A stretch of DNA of 64,000 nt from Shimia sp. R10_1. Its GTDB lineage: Bacteria > Pseudomonadota > Alphaproteobacteria > Rhodobacterales > Rhodobacteraceae. A model generated the notes under the pieces. It saw only the letters and a list, made by a program, of their open reading frames with translations. It searched no databases and had not been told where the DNA came from. The position numbers and the translations under genes are program-made. Location of the stretch: assembly GCF_017744095.1 (NCBI RefSeq), contig NZ_JAGHQX010000001.1, forward strand, positions 620,001 to 684,000. Direction: 5' to 3'. Positions 34,507 to 41,581 of the stretch are shown here, piece after piece. The number at the start of each line of letters is the position of its first letter. Position 1 is the first letter of the stretch.

Positions 34507-34584
34507 GCCTGCGCCCGGCAGATGGGAAAATTCAAGCTCCCGGCGTGTGCCATGTCCCCCCGGAAAACGGCACCTGCCAAACGA

Positions 34585-34613
34585 AAAGGCGCGGATCGCT
34601 CCGCGCCTTTTTT
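34585..34613 (+). terminator. Rho-independent terminator after the peroxiredoxin-like gene
   Basis: AAAGGCGCGGA-TCGC-TCCGCGCCTTT: perfect 11-base stem, 4-base loop, then more T residues, about 78 bases after the stop. A-residues on the other side would let it also serve the convergent DUF2147 gene. Confidence 0.9.
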
Positions 34614-34645
34614 GTGGTCTCATGCAAGTTGCGAGACCACCCAGA

Positions 34646-35053
34646 TCAGTTGACGCGTGTCCAATCCTGACCGCGGCAAATCACGGCAACGCAGCCTTTC
34701 ACAGTGAGTGTGCTGCCTTTCAGAGTCATTTTGGAATTGTAGGTTTTATCCGCATCTGGTGCCCAGATTTTGCCGCCGGAATAGGCCCCGCCGCCATCTG
34801 CGCCCATATCCCAGAGCATTTTCTTGCCTTGATGCTCATAATTGCTGACCACCTGGCCGTTTGCATCAAAGGCTTTGTCGATATTGCCGCAGATCGCGCT
34901 GCCGCAACTGGCAATTTTCACATGTAGATAACCGCCCGTGTCCCCCGGCTGGGTTTTCCAAGTGCCCTCGACCGGATCGGCAAGCGCAGCAGTTGCGCCG
35001 GCACACATCAGGCCCGCACATGTCAGCGCGGTGGCCAAAGCTCTTTTCATCAT
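34646..35053 (-). CDS. Exported DUF2147 protein
   Basis: A 135-residue periplasmic protein with a signal peptide (MMKRALATALTCAGLMCAGA, cleaved near ALA) and one DUF2147 domain: DPVEGTWKTQPGDTGGYLHV, CGSAICGNIDKAFD, KKMLWDMGADGGGAYSGGKI, and the ending GCVAVICRGQDWTRV. The paired cysteines of the family are present. Function unknown; DUF2147 proteins are common near envelope genes in Proteobacteria. GGGAGGACACG precedes the doubled ATG, so either methionine could initiate. Divergent from hisA. Confidence 0.9.
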   Translation of the reverse strand: MMKRALATALTCAGLMCAGATAALADPVEGTWKTQPGDTGGYLHVKIASCGSAICGNIDKAFDANGQVVSNYEHQGKKMLWDMGADGGGAYSGGKIWAPDADKTYNSKMTLKGSTLTVKGCVAVICRGQDWTRVN

Positions 35054-35221
35054 CGTGTCCTCCCATGGCTTTGCGCAAAACCCTGCGTCAGTGGATGATT
35101 CCGATCAACCGTGACTTTGGGTCAGCCTTAAGTGGCCGTAAAACGCCGCTGCGTTGCAATTTGACCAAGACCGTGCCACACCCTGCGCCAACAGACACAG
35201 CGACAAAACAGGGCCGTCACT

Positions 35222-35944
35222 ATGATCCTCTACCCCGCCATCGACCTCAAAGACGGCAATGCCGTGCGCCTTCTGCATGGCGACATGGACAAAGAGACCG
35301 TCTTCAATGAAAACCCGGCCGCGCAGGCGATGGAGTTTGTCAACGCGGGCTGTGAGTGGCTGCATCTGGTGGATCTGAACGGGGCTTTTGCGGGCGAGCC
35401 AGTGAATGCTACGCCGGTGGAAGAAATTCTGAAACAGACCAATGTGCCCGCGCAGCTGGGCGGTGGCATCCGCGACATGGCCACCATTGCACGCTGGATC
35501 GACAAGGGTCTGAGCCGGGTGATTTTGGGCACGGTTGCCGTCGAAAACCCCGATCTGGTGCGCGAAGCGGCCAAGGAATTCCCTGGCAAAGTGGCTGTGG
35601 GCATTGATGCGCGCAATGGCAAAGTGGCGACCAAGGGCTGGGCTGAGGAAACCGATGTGATGGTGACAGACCTTGCCAAGTCCTTTGAGGATGCAGGCGT
35701 GGCCGCGATCATTTACACCGACATCATGCGCGATGGCGCGATGAAAGGCCCCAACGTGGAGGCGACTGCCGCATTGGCCAAAGCTGTCTCCATCCCGGTG
35801 ATTGCCTCAGGCGGGGTGAGCTCGATTGCCGATCTTCAGGCGCTGAAGGACTGTGGCGCTTCGCTAAACGGGGCGATTTCAGGCCGTGCGCTTTATGACG
35901 GGGCAATCGATCTGGCCGAAGCGCTGGCTGTTTTGAAAGCATGA
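35222..35944 (+). CDS. hisA: Phosphoribosylformimino-5-aminoimidazole carboxamide ribotide isomerase
   Basis: TIM-barrel isomerase, fourth step of histidine synthesis. It has 240 residues. Catalytic Asp8 is in [14 protein letters not shown] and the second aspartate in [14 protein letters not shown]; phosphate-binding loops are GGGIRD and the ASGGVSS segment. AGGG lies upstream of the ATG. The 168-base gap before it holds no gene that I can see. Its stop overlaps the next membrane-protein gene (ATGA), so the two are translationally coupled. Confidence 0.96.
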   Translation: MILYPAIDLKDGNAVRLLHGDMDKETVFNENPAAQAMEFVNAGCEWLHLVDLNGAFAGEPVNATPVEEILKQTNVPAQLGGGIRDMATIARWIDKGLSRVILGTVAVENPDLVREAAKEFPGKVAVGIDARNGKVATKGWAEETDVMVTDLAKSFEDAGVAAIIYTDIMRDGAMKGPNVEATAALAKAVSIPVIASGGVSSIADLQALKDCGASLNGAISGRALYDGAIDLAEALAVLKA

Positions 35945-36243
35945 GCCTGCGCCGTCGGATCCTCTATGCGATTTTGGGCCTGACCCTGGCTCTGTCGCTT
36001 GTTCCGGCGGGATTGGTTTACTGGGCGCATGCCACGGCGCAAAAACATGGCTGTGCTTTTGGCATGGCCATGCATGAAAACGGATGCTGGGTGGCGGGCG
36101 AAAACATCGCCAGCCAGTTGAACGCGGCCTATGCCAAAGCGGCTTTGATGATCGTGAGCCTGCCGATTGGGTTTGTTGCGATGCTCGCGCTGATCGGAAT
36201 GATCGCGGTTGATCTGCGCCGACGCGCCGCCCAGCAAGACTAA
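35941..36243 (+). CDS. Small two-helix membrane protein
   Basis: Not recognised. It has 100 residues with hydrophobic segments at about 8-27 ([20 protein letters not shown]) and 68-89 ([20 protein letters not shown]), a short loop with two cysteines ([15 protein letters not shown]) that probably faces the periplasm, and a basic C-terminus. ATGA overlap with hisA shows co-translation. Convergent with the DUF302 gene seven bases later. Its position within the his region does not imply a role in histidine synthesis. Confidence 0.65.
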   Translation: MSLRRRILYAILGLTLALSLVPAGLVYWAHATAQKHGCAFGMAMHENGCWVAGENIASQLNAAYAKAALMIVSLPIGFVAMLALIGMIAVDLRRRAAQQD

Positions 36244-36250
36244 CCTGCTT

Positions 36251-36706
36251 CTAGTTGCCAGCCGCTGCGCTGGTGAGTTTGCCAAGAGCACCGGTCATGG
36301 CCGCCAGAAACGGAGCATCCGCGGGGATATCGAGAGCGCCCAGCATCTCTGCAGGGTCTTCATAGGCCAGCCAGACTTGACCGTCAGCATCCTGATAGAC
36401 CAGCACTTTGAGCGGCAGGAACAATCCGGCGCGCGGGTCTGCCTGCATGGCCGGGGTGCCAATTTTTGGGTTGCCAAAGACCAAGAGCTCGGATGGGGCC
36501 AGCTCCTGATCAATGCTTGCGGCGCCCGCACCATGATTTACACGCGCAAACACGCGTGCGCCTGCGTTCACCACTGCGCTTTCAAGGGCGTCCATCGTAT
36601 CTGGAACCGGTTGGTTCGCTGCAATCTTTTTCAAAGGTCTCTCCATAGCCTGCGCAGCGCCGGTCAGGCCCAGCACCACGACAAAAGTCACAAAAAGTCT
36701 TTTCAT
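36251..36706 (-). CDS. Exported DUF302 protein
   Basis: A 151-residue protein: signal peptide MKRLFVTFVVVLGLTGAAQA, then a DUF302 domain (VPDTMDALESAVVNAGARVF, then RVNHGAGAASIDQELAPSEL, then VFGNPKIGTPAMQADPRAGL, then LPLKVLVYQDADGQVWLAYE). DUF302 proteins are small periplasmic or cytosolic proteins of uncertain role, often near sulfur-oxidation or redox genes. The ATG at 36706 follows GGAG by 7 bases; a GTG five codons earlier is possible. Divergent from hisF across 100 bases. Confidence 0.9.
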   Translation of the reverse strand: MKRLFVTFVVVLGLTGAAQAMERPLKKIAANQPVPDTMDALESAVVNAGARVFARVNHGAGAASIDQELAPSELLVFGNPKIGTPAMQADPRAGLFLPLKVLVYQDADGQVWLAYEDPAEMLGALDIPADAPFLAAMTGALGKLTSAAAGN

Positions 36707-36806
36707 AGCAAACTCCACCACTCACAAATCAATTATCCGTAGGGCTGGCGCGTTGAAGCGTTTCCCTATAGCTACCCACTGAGATAATCTTAAACGGGCT
36801 TCCCCC

Positions 36807-37604
36807 ATGCTGAAAACCCGCATTATTCCGTGTTTGGATGTTGCTGATGGCCGTGTGGTCAAAGGTGTGAACTTTGTTGGTCTGCGTGATGCAGGTGATC
36901 CAGTGGAGGCGGCACGCGCCTATGATGCTGCGGGCGCCGACGAAATCTGCTTTCTGGACATCCATGCCACCCATGACAACCGTGGTGTGATGATCGACAT
37001 GGTGCAGCGCTGTGCCGAGCAGTGTTTTGTGCCACTGACGGTTGGCGGCGGGGTGCGCACCGTGGCCGATGTGCGGCGTCTGCTGCTCGCGGGGGCGGAC
37101 AAGGTGAGCTTCAACTCCGCTGCCGTGGCCAACCCGGATGTGATTGCCGAAGCCTCCGCGCAGTTTGGCAGCCAGTGCATTGTCTGCGCCATTGACGCCA
37201 AGACCATCGGCCATGATGAAAACGGCGTGCCGAACCAATGGGGGATTTTCACCCATGGCGGACGCAAAGCCGCGCTGGATCAGGACGGCAACCCAATTGA
37301 CGCGGTGGAATTTGCCAAGCTGGTGGTGGCCAAAGGCGCGGGGGAAATTCTGCTGACCTCGATGGATCGCGACGGCACAAAGGCGGGCTTTAACCTGCCC
37401 CTGACCCGCGCGATCAGCGATGCAGTCAACGTGCCGGTGATCGCCTCTGGCGGCGTGGGCAATCTCGACCACCTTGTCGAAGGTGTGACCAAAGGCGGCG
37501 CAAGTGCTGTGCTGGCGGCGTCTATTTTCCACTTTGGCGAATACACCGTTGGGGAAGCCAAGCAATATATGCATGACGCCGGTATTCCGATGAGGCTGAC
37601 ATGA
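36807..37604 (+). CDS. hisF: Imidazole glycerol phosphate synthase, cyclase subunit
   Basis: TIM-barrel cyclase that, with HisH, makes imidazole glycerol phosphate and AICAR. The length of 265 residues is slightly longer than usual. Catalytic Asp11 in [18 protein letters not shown] and Asp near 130 in CAIDAKTIG are present; phosphate loops are GGGVRT and ASGGVGN. The last four bases overlap hisE (ATGA). The insertion [20 protein letters not shown] is the normal loop region of proteobacterial HisF. Confidence 0.97.
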   Translation: MLKTRIIPCLDVADGRVVKGVNFVGLRDAGDPVEAARAYDAAGADEICFLDIHATHDNRGVMIDMVQRCAEQCFVPLTVGGGVRTVADVRRLLLAGADKVSFNSAAVANPDVIAEASAQFGSQCIVCAIDAKTIGHDENGVPNQWGIFTHGGRKAALDQDGNPIDAVEFAKLVVAKGAGEILLTSMDRDGTKAGFNLPLTRAISDAVNVPVIASGGVGNLDHLVEGVTKGGASAVLAASIFHFGEYTVGEAKQYMHDAGIPMRLT

Positions 37605-37918
37605 GTGTTTTAAACGATCTTGCGGCCACTATTGCCGAGCGCGCGAAGGCAGATCCCGACAGCAGCTGGACCGCGAAACTTCTGGCCAAAGGCCCGGAGA
37701 AATGCGCCGAGAAATTTGGCGAAGAGGCCATTGAAGCGGTGATTGAAGCCGTGAAAGGCGACCGGGAAAAGCTGACCTATGAGGCGGCGGATGTGCTGTT
37801 TCACCTGCTGGTGATGCTTGAGGCACGGGATGTGGCGTTGGACGATGTGCTGGCAGAGCTAGCCCGGCGCCAAGGGGTGAGCGGGATTGCCGAAAAAGCG
37901 GCCCGCACCAAATCTTGA
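37601..37918 (+). CDS. hisE: Phosphoribosyl-ATP pyrophosphatase
   Basis: Hydrolyses PR-ATP to PR-AMP, second step of histidine synthesis. It has 105 residues, the stand-alone form. The MazG-like motif is seen in [20 protein letters not shown], then [20 protein letters not shown] with the metal-binding acidic residues. Starts within the hisF stop (ATGA). HisI, HisG, HisZ, HisC and HisD are not in the window. Confidence 0.95.
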   Translation: MSVLNDLAATIAERAKADPDSSWTAKLLAKGPEKCAEKFGEEAIEAVIEAVKGDREKLTYEAADVLFHLLVMLEARDVALDDVLAELARRQGVSGIAEKAARTKS

Positions 37919-37994
37919 GCAGGGTGCGATTGCCAAGGGCCGGGTATTTTCCATAGGTTTTTCATTGTGGACCAAAGCGTTTGAGGCAAAAGGC

Positions 37995-38549
37995 ATGACA
38001 TCACGGATGCAGGTAATCTGGGCCATGGTTGCGGGCCTCTTTCTGGTCGCTTGTGGTGCGGTGCCTGATGACGTGCGCGCGCCCGATCAGCCGGGCCTTG
38101 CGCGCGCCATCGCAGCATTGGATCCAGAGGTCGCGCCAGAGGAAGCGCAGCGTGTGGCGCGCATCGCCTATGCATATCCGCTGGAGCTGCGCGCTGCCTG
38201 GAATGTCACCGATGGGCCACTTGTGCATAACACCAAGGTCAATCAAGGGCGGCGGCCACGGGGGCTCTGCTGGCATTGGGCGGATGATCTGGAGGCGCGG
38301 CTGCGCCTAGAGGGCTTAGAAAGCCTGAGCTTGCATCGCGCGATTGCCAATCACGACAACATTCGCATTGAGCACAGCACCGTGATTGTGAGTGCCAAAG
38401 GTGACGCGTGGGATGAGGGCATCGTGCTCGACCCGTGGCGCTATGGCGGATACCTGTTCTGGGCGCCCGTGCTGGAAGATGAACGCTACGGTTGGGAAGA
38501 ACGCAGCCGGGTGTTTGAGATCAAAGCGGCCAGAACCGCCGCACAGTAA
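37995..38549 (+). CDS. Lipoprotein of unknown function
   Basis: Not recognised by name. It has 184 residues from the ATG at 37995 with GAGG upstream. The N-terminus has a hydrophobic stretch VIWAMVAGLFLVAC ending in a lipobox (LVAC). The mature part has a conserved-looking core: RRPRGLCWHWADDLEARLRL, with Cys, His and Trp close together, then HRAIANHDNIRIEHSTVIVS and IVLDPWRYGGYLFWAPVLED. The CWHW and distant HD/DPWR segments look like a Cys-His-Asp arrangement of papain-like/transglutaminase folds, but this is inference. Downstream of hisE by 76 bases; convergent with the CoA-binding gene. Confidence 0.65.
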   Translation: MTSRMQVIWAMVAGLFLVACGAVPDDVRAPDQPGLARAIAALDPEVAPEEAQRVARIAYAYPLELRAAWNVTDGPLVHNTKVNQGRRPRGLCWHWADDLEARLRLEGLESLSLHRAIANHDNIRIEHSTVIVSAKGDAWDEGIVLDPWRYGGYLFWAPVLEDERYGWEERSRVFEIKAARTAAQ

Positions 38550-38566
38550 GCACGCCCCATATCGCC

Positions 38567-39034
38567 TTAGAGCTTGGAAGAAATCACACCGGTGGCAAAG
38601 CCCCCCATGCGCAACTCTCCGAACAGGCGTTGATACTCGATTTTGGGGCAACGGTTCTGGATCACATCCACCCCCTGCCCTTCTGCCTTGGCGGCGGCGT
38701 CTGCGTTTTCCACACCAATCTGCATCCAGATGGTTTTCAGTGCAGGAAACGCAGCGAGTGCCCCGTCCACAATGGGCGGCACCGCGTCAGAGCGGCGAAA
38801 AACATCCACCATATCAACGGAGGCGGTGATGTCAGACAAAGACGCCACCACGGTTTCGCCAAACAGCTTTTTGCCCGCATGACCCGGATTGACCGGAATG
38901 ACCCGATAGCCCTTCAGCGACAGATAGCGCGTGACATAGTAACTGGGGCGCACCTCGTTCATCGACACGCCCACCACAGCGATCACTTTGGTGCGTTTGA
39001 GAATCGTGCGGAGATGATCGTCTGTGTAGGTCAT
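38567..39034 (-). CDS. CoA-binding protein (YccU family)
   Basis: Rossmann-fold protein of 155 residues related to the CoA-binding domain of succinyl-CoA synthetase. IAVVGVSMNEVRPSYYVTRY is the nucleotide-binding start (after about 15 residues), then GYRVIPVNPGHAGKKLFGET, DMVDVFRRSDAVP, and IWMQIGVENADAAAKAEGQG, ending with QNRCPKIEYQRL. Family members bind CoA but their role is not established; some act in acetylation control. The start is well placed relative to the conserved core. Monocistronic as far as can be seen. Confidence 0.9.
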   Translation of the reverse strand: MTYTDDHLRTILKRTKVIAVVGVSMNEVRPSYYVTRYLSLKGYRVIPVNPGHAGKKLFGETVVASLSDITASVDMVDVFRRSDAVPPIVDGALAAFPALKTIWMQIGVENADAAAKAEGQGVDVIQNRCPKIEYQRLFGELRMGGFATGVISSKL

Positions 39035-39126
39035 GGCCGCAGGCTAGTGCATCGACTCTGAAATGCGCAATATCCTCGCAGCATTGATCGGGGAGGATCT
39101 TTGATTGTTGCGCGGCTGTGGCAGAC

Positions 39127-39214
39127 AAAAAAACGCCCAAGGTGAGACCCTGGGCGCAGGTTCGGAACGAGGGACAGTGAAGTGAAACACAGAAGCTCCG
39201 ATGCCTGTGTTTCC
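39127..39214 (-). ncRNA. Candidate small RNA of about 85-95 nt
   Basis: On the minus strand a 5' hairpin (GAAACACAG / CTGTGTTTC, 9 bp, 12-base loop, 39184-39213) is followed by about 27 unpaired bases containing UCCCUCGUUCC. A Rho-independent terminator follows (CGCCCAGGGT-type stem, 39134-39156, 10 positions with one mismatch and a 3-base loop) with seven U residues (39127-39133). TTTACA (39245-39250) and TACGTA (39223-39228), 16 bases apart, are a possible promoter. No open frame with a ribosome site covers it. An alternative is a 3' extension and terminator for the zinc-ribbon gene upstream. Confidence 0.5.
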
Positions 39215-39303
39215 TGTTAGTCTACGTAGGTACGCATAATTGGATGTAAAGACTGGATCAGATTGATGTGAAGATCGCGTTACTTTTTTAGGAGCAATTC
39301 CGC

Positions 39304-39678
39304 TCAATCAAAAATATCCTCGATCACATCAAACGCCTCTTTCAGAAACCAGCGCATGGTGGATTTCTTTTTCTTGGCCGGGCGCTTTTTGTATTTCTCT
39401 GACTTTTTGCCCGCCGCCTTTTCGGGGCTGGCCCCATAGGCCGCATAGCTCACCGGCTTGGATTTGCGCGGTTTGTCGCGTTTGTCACGCTTGTCCTTGG
39501 ATTTTGGGCGGTGCGCAGGGGCCTGTTGCGCAGGAGGTGCGACACGCAGGTGTTTGAGATCATGCAAAGGCGCGCCGCAATTTGCACAGGACAGTTCGTG
39601 GCGGGCCTCTACGCGCAACACCAGCGCGGCGCGGGTGCCGCAATAACAGCAGGTGGCGATTTTGGATGCGTGTGCGAT
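39304..39678 (-). CDS. Zinc-ribbon protein with basic linker, apparent ATC start
   Basis: Reading from an ATC codon at 39678 gives 124 residues. The N-terminus holds two CxxC pairs (Cys10/Cys13 in ATCCYCGTRA and Cys31/Cys34 in SCANCGAPL), a complete zinc ribbon. Then comes a Lys/Arg/Pro-rich linker (KSKDKRDKRDKPRKSK, later KKSEKYKKRPAKKKK) and a hydrophobic-acidic tail, FLKEAFDVIEDIFD. No ATG, GTG or TTG occurs in frame before the first CxxC, yet AAGGAGG (39684-39690) sits 5 bases before the ATC. A GTG at residue 20 is the first standard start but would lose half the zinc ribbon and has no ribosome site. The basic linker suggests nucleic-acid or ribosome binding; function unknown. Confidence 0.6.
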   Translation of the reverse strand: MAHASKIATCCYCGTRAALVLRVEARHELSCANCGAPLHDLKHLRVAPPAQQAPAHRPKSKDKRDKRDKPRKSKPVSYAAYGASPEKAAGKKSEKYKKRPAKKKKSTMRWFLKEAFDVIEDIFD

Positions 39679-39750
39679 GGGCCCCTCCTTTGGTGTTTGT
39701 CGCGCCTGCCTTACCTATGCATTGCACCGCAGGCTTTGGAGCCTCCGGCG

Positions 39751-39774
39751 GGGATATTTTTGGCAAGAGGAAGG
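39751..39774. repeat. Dispersed GGGATATT element, copy C
   Basis: GGGATATTTTTGGCAAGAGG followed by AAGG; one mismatch to copy A over 24 bases. Lies between the zinc-ribbon gene and the 3' end of rlmB. Confidence 0.65.
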
Positions 39775-39789
39775 CGCGCGACGTCTTTT

Positions 39790-40581
39790 TCAGCCTTGGG
39801 CGCTTTGTGGCAGCGAGGCATAGAGCGCCACGGCGGCGGCATTGGAGACATTGAGCGAACCAAAAGCGCCTGCAAAGTTGATCTTCACCAACTGATCGAC
39901 CGTTTCCTTGGTTTTTTGGCGCAGACCCGGCCCTTCAGCACCGAGCACCAGCGCGATGGGCATATCGCGTTTGTTTTCAAGCGCCTGCTCTATCGTGTGC
40001 TCCGCTTCGCCATCCATGCCCAGCACCAGATAGCCCATGTTTTGCAGAGCTGTGATGGTGTCGGCCAGATTGCGTTCACGCAGATACGGCTGACGCTCCA
40101 GCGCGCCGCTGGCGGTTTTCGCCAAAGCGCCGGTTTCAGGCGCGGAATTGTGGCGGGTGCCGATAACAGCGAGTGCGCCAAACACTTCGGCAGAGCGCAG
40201 AATCGCGCCCACATTGTGCGGGTCTGTCACCCGGTCGAGCAGAATCAGACGTTGCGGACGGTCGTCAGAGGCAATCGCCACATCAGCCAGACGCCCCCAA
40301 TTGAGCGGTTTCACTTCAAGCACTGCGCCCTGATGCACAGATTGCGGATCAATCGGCGCTTTGAATTTGCGCGGATCGACCACTTCCGGGGTCATGCCCG
40401 AAGCGGCGATGGCATCCGCCAGTTTGTCAGCGGCATTTTTTGTCACGATCAGGCGCAATTTTTCGCGCGCGGGATTCGCCAAAGCGTCTCTCACGGCGTG
40501 CAGACCGAACAACCATACGGTTTCCGCCGCTTCTTTGCGCTTGGCCTGTTCTTTTTCCACGACCCACTTGGGTTTTTTCAT
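39790..40581 (-). CDS. rlmB: 23S rRNA (guanosine-2'-O)-methyltransferase, SpoU family
   Basis: SAM-dependent SPOUT methyltransferase that most likely methylates G2251 of 23S rRNA. It has 263 residues: an N-terminal substrate-binding domain (ETVWLFGLHAVRDALANPAR is the RlmB opening) and a C-terminal knotted domain with motif 1 LDRVTDPHNVGAILRSAEVF, motif 2 LVLGAEGPGLRQKTKE and motif 3 SLNVSNAAAVALY. The ATG at 40581 gives a basic leader MKKPKWVVEKEQAKRKEAA; a start 12 codons earlier is possible. RlmB versus TrmH-like cannot be settled completely, but the N-terminal domain favours RlmB. Confidence 0.9.
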   Translation of the reverse strand: MKKPKWVVEKEQAKRKEAAETVWLFGLHAVRDALANPAREKLRLIVTKNAADKLADAIAASGMTPEVVDPRKFKAPIDPQSVHQGAVLEVKPLNWGRLADVAIASDDRPQRLILLDRVTDPHNVGAILRSAEVFGALAVIGTRHNSAPETGALAKTASGALERQPYLRERNLADTITALQNMGYLVLGMDGEAEHTIEQALENKRDMPIALVLGAEGPGLRQKTKETVDQLVKINFAGAFGSLNVSNAAAVALYASLPQSAQG

Positions 40582-40719
40582 CGCTCTGACACCTTCAAAA
40601 TAAAGAGGTTTCACCAATGGGGAAAAGAAGCGCGCCGTGCAACCATTTTTCTGGTTGACGCCCCCTGCGCATCACAGTAATCACCCCCCACACCACGAGG
40701 CACAGCGCCTCAGGAGAGT

Positions 40720-40803
40720 GGGCGACAGGCCGCAAGGTGTGGCAGGGGACTGTAACTCCCTCGCGGAGACGCACGCTTGGTTCGATTCCAAGGTCGCCCA
40801 CCA
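40720..40803 (+). tRNA. tRNA-Tyr (GTA)
   Basis: An 84-base class II tRNA. Acceptor stem GGGCGAC (40720-40726) pairs with GTCGCCC (40793-40799), then discriminator A and an encoded CCA (40801-40803). D-arm GCC/GGC, anticodon stem GGGGA/TCCCT with loop CTGTAAC (anticodon GTA), long variable arm with a GCG/CGC stem, and T-arm CTTGG-TTCGATT-CCAAG. It is followed by an integrase remnant, as expected at a tRNA attachment site. Confidence 0.93.
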
Positions 40804-40867
40804 CTTTCCATCTTATCAGTGACTTAGCAGATGATTGGGCCCGGTGCGCCGCACAGGTGAGACACAT

Positions 40868-40999
40868 ATGCGTCCTGCAAGTTACCTCAGCACGTCCCGT
40901 CACGGCGTCTTCTACCTCCGCCTTCCGATCCCGCGTTCGGCCCATCCGGAGCGTCGTAGGACCGATCTCAAGGTCTCTCTGGCGACCCGGGCCTTTTAG
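40868..40999 (+). pseudogene. Remnant of a tyrosine-type integrase (N-terminal 43 residues)
   Basis: AGGTGAG and an ATG open a 43-residue frame: MRPASYLSTSRHGVFYLRLP, then IPRSAHPERRRTDLKVSLAT and RAF, then TAG. This is the DUF6538-type N-terminus of phage/island integrases common in Rhodobacterales (YL..SRHG.YY.R.PIP, then a K.SL.TR end). The catalytic domain is gone; the following sequence to 41174 has no further integrase similarity that I can see. It lies 65 bases after tRNA-Tyr and so marks a decayed integration site. The remaining part of the gap 40804-41174 holds only an AT-rich promoter-like stretch before the next gene. Confidence 0.7.
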
Positions 41000-41174
41000 A
41001 AAAAAGGCTGCAGCTTACAAGCAAACAATGAGCATGGCATCTGGAAGGTGTGTCGCGCAATCCCGCAACACCCATGAATGAGCAATGAATTGTCGAAACA
41101 ACCATTTGGTTAATTTGGCACTTAACCTGTATAGAAGTTGAATATTTGATTCTTTATTCTTTGGGTGATGTGCG

Positions 41175-41525
41175 ATGACTTCTGTTGATGACCTAAATGC
41201 GCGGATATCTGTGCTGGAAGCTCGACTCAGGCACTATTCTCAAGTTGTTGCCGTTTTAGATGGGCGCCGTGCGGCGGTGGAAACCACGATGTATCGCCTA
41301 TTTGCGAATTTGACCCTTCGTGGGGATCTGACGGCGCAGGATTTGCATGCCGTTTTTGCGGAGAACGCCTCCGACAAAGGCGGCAAAGCGGCCAACAACG
41401 ACAGTTACACAGATGGGTTTGCGCTTGGCCGACTGGCGCAAAACAAACAGCTTCAGGAAGTGGTGCTGCCAGCATTACTGGCGCATCTTCCGAACCCACA
41501 GCAGACAACCTCTAACGCGTCATAA
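41175..41525 (+). CDS. Small coiled-coil hypothetical protein
   Basis: Not recognised. It has 116 residues. The N-terminus (DDLNARISVLEARLRHYSQV, then VAVLDGRRAAVETTMYRLFA) has leucine/valine spacing of a helical coiled coil; the rest is polar with no cysteines. Upstream, TTGGTT (41106-41111) and TATAGA (41130-41135), 18 bases apart, form a fair promoter. Codon choice is less G+C-biased than neighbours and it follows the integrase remnant, so it may be the last cargo of a lost element. It has a strong terminator directly after. Confidence 0.55.
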   Translation: MTSVDDLNARISVLEARLRHYSQVVAVLDGRRAAVETTMYRLFANLTLRGDLTAQDLHAVFAENASDKGGKAANNDSYTDGFALGRLAQNKQLQEVVLPALLAHLPNPQQTTSNAS

Positions 41526-41546
41526 CTGCCCAACACTCACGGCACC

Positions 41547-41581
41547 ACCCAGCCTCGGACCTCGGTCCTGGCTGGGTTTTT
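41547..41581 (+). terminator. Rho-independent terminator after the coiled-coil gene
   Basis: ACCCAGCC...GGACC-TC-GGTCC...GGCTGGGT, a long two-part stem followed by TTTTTA. The T run overlaps the stop codon of the convergent LysR gene. Confidence 0.88.

Noticed and set aside
40804-41174. Duplicate of the tRNA-Tyr 3' end as second attachment site
   Set aside because: No repeat of the T-arm/acceptor sequence was found downstream within the window.
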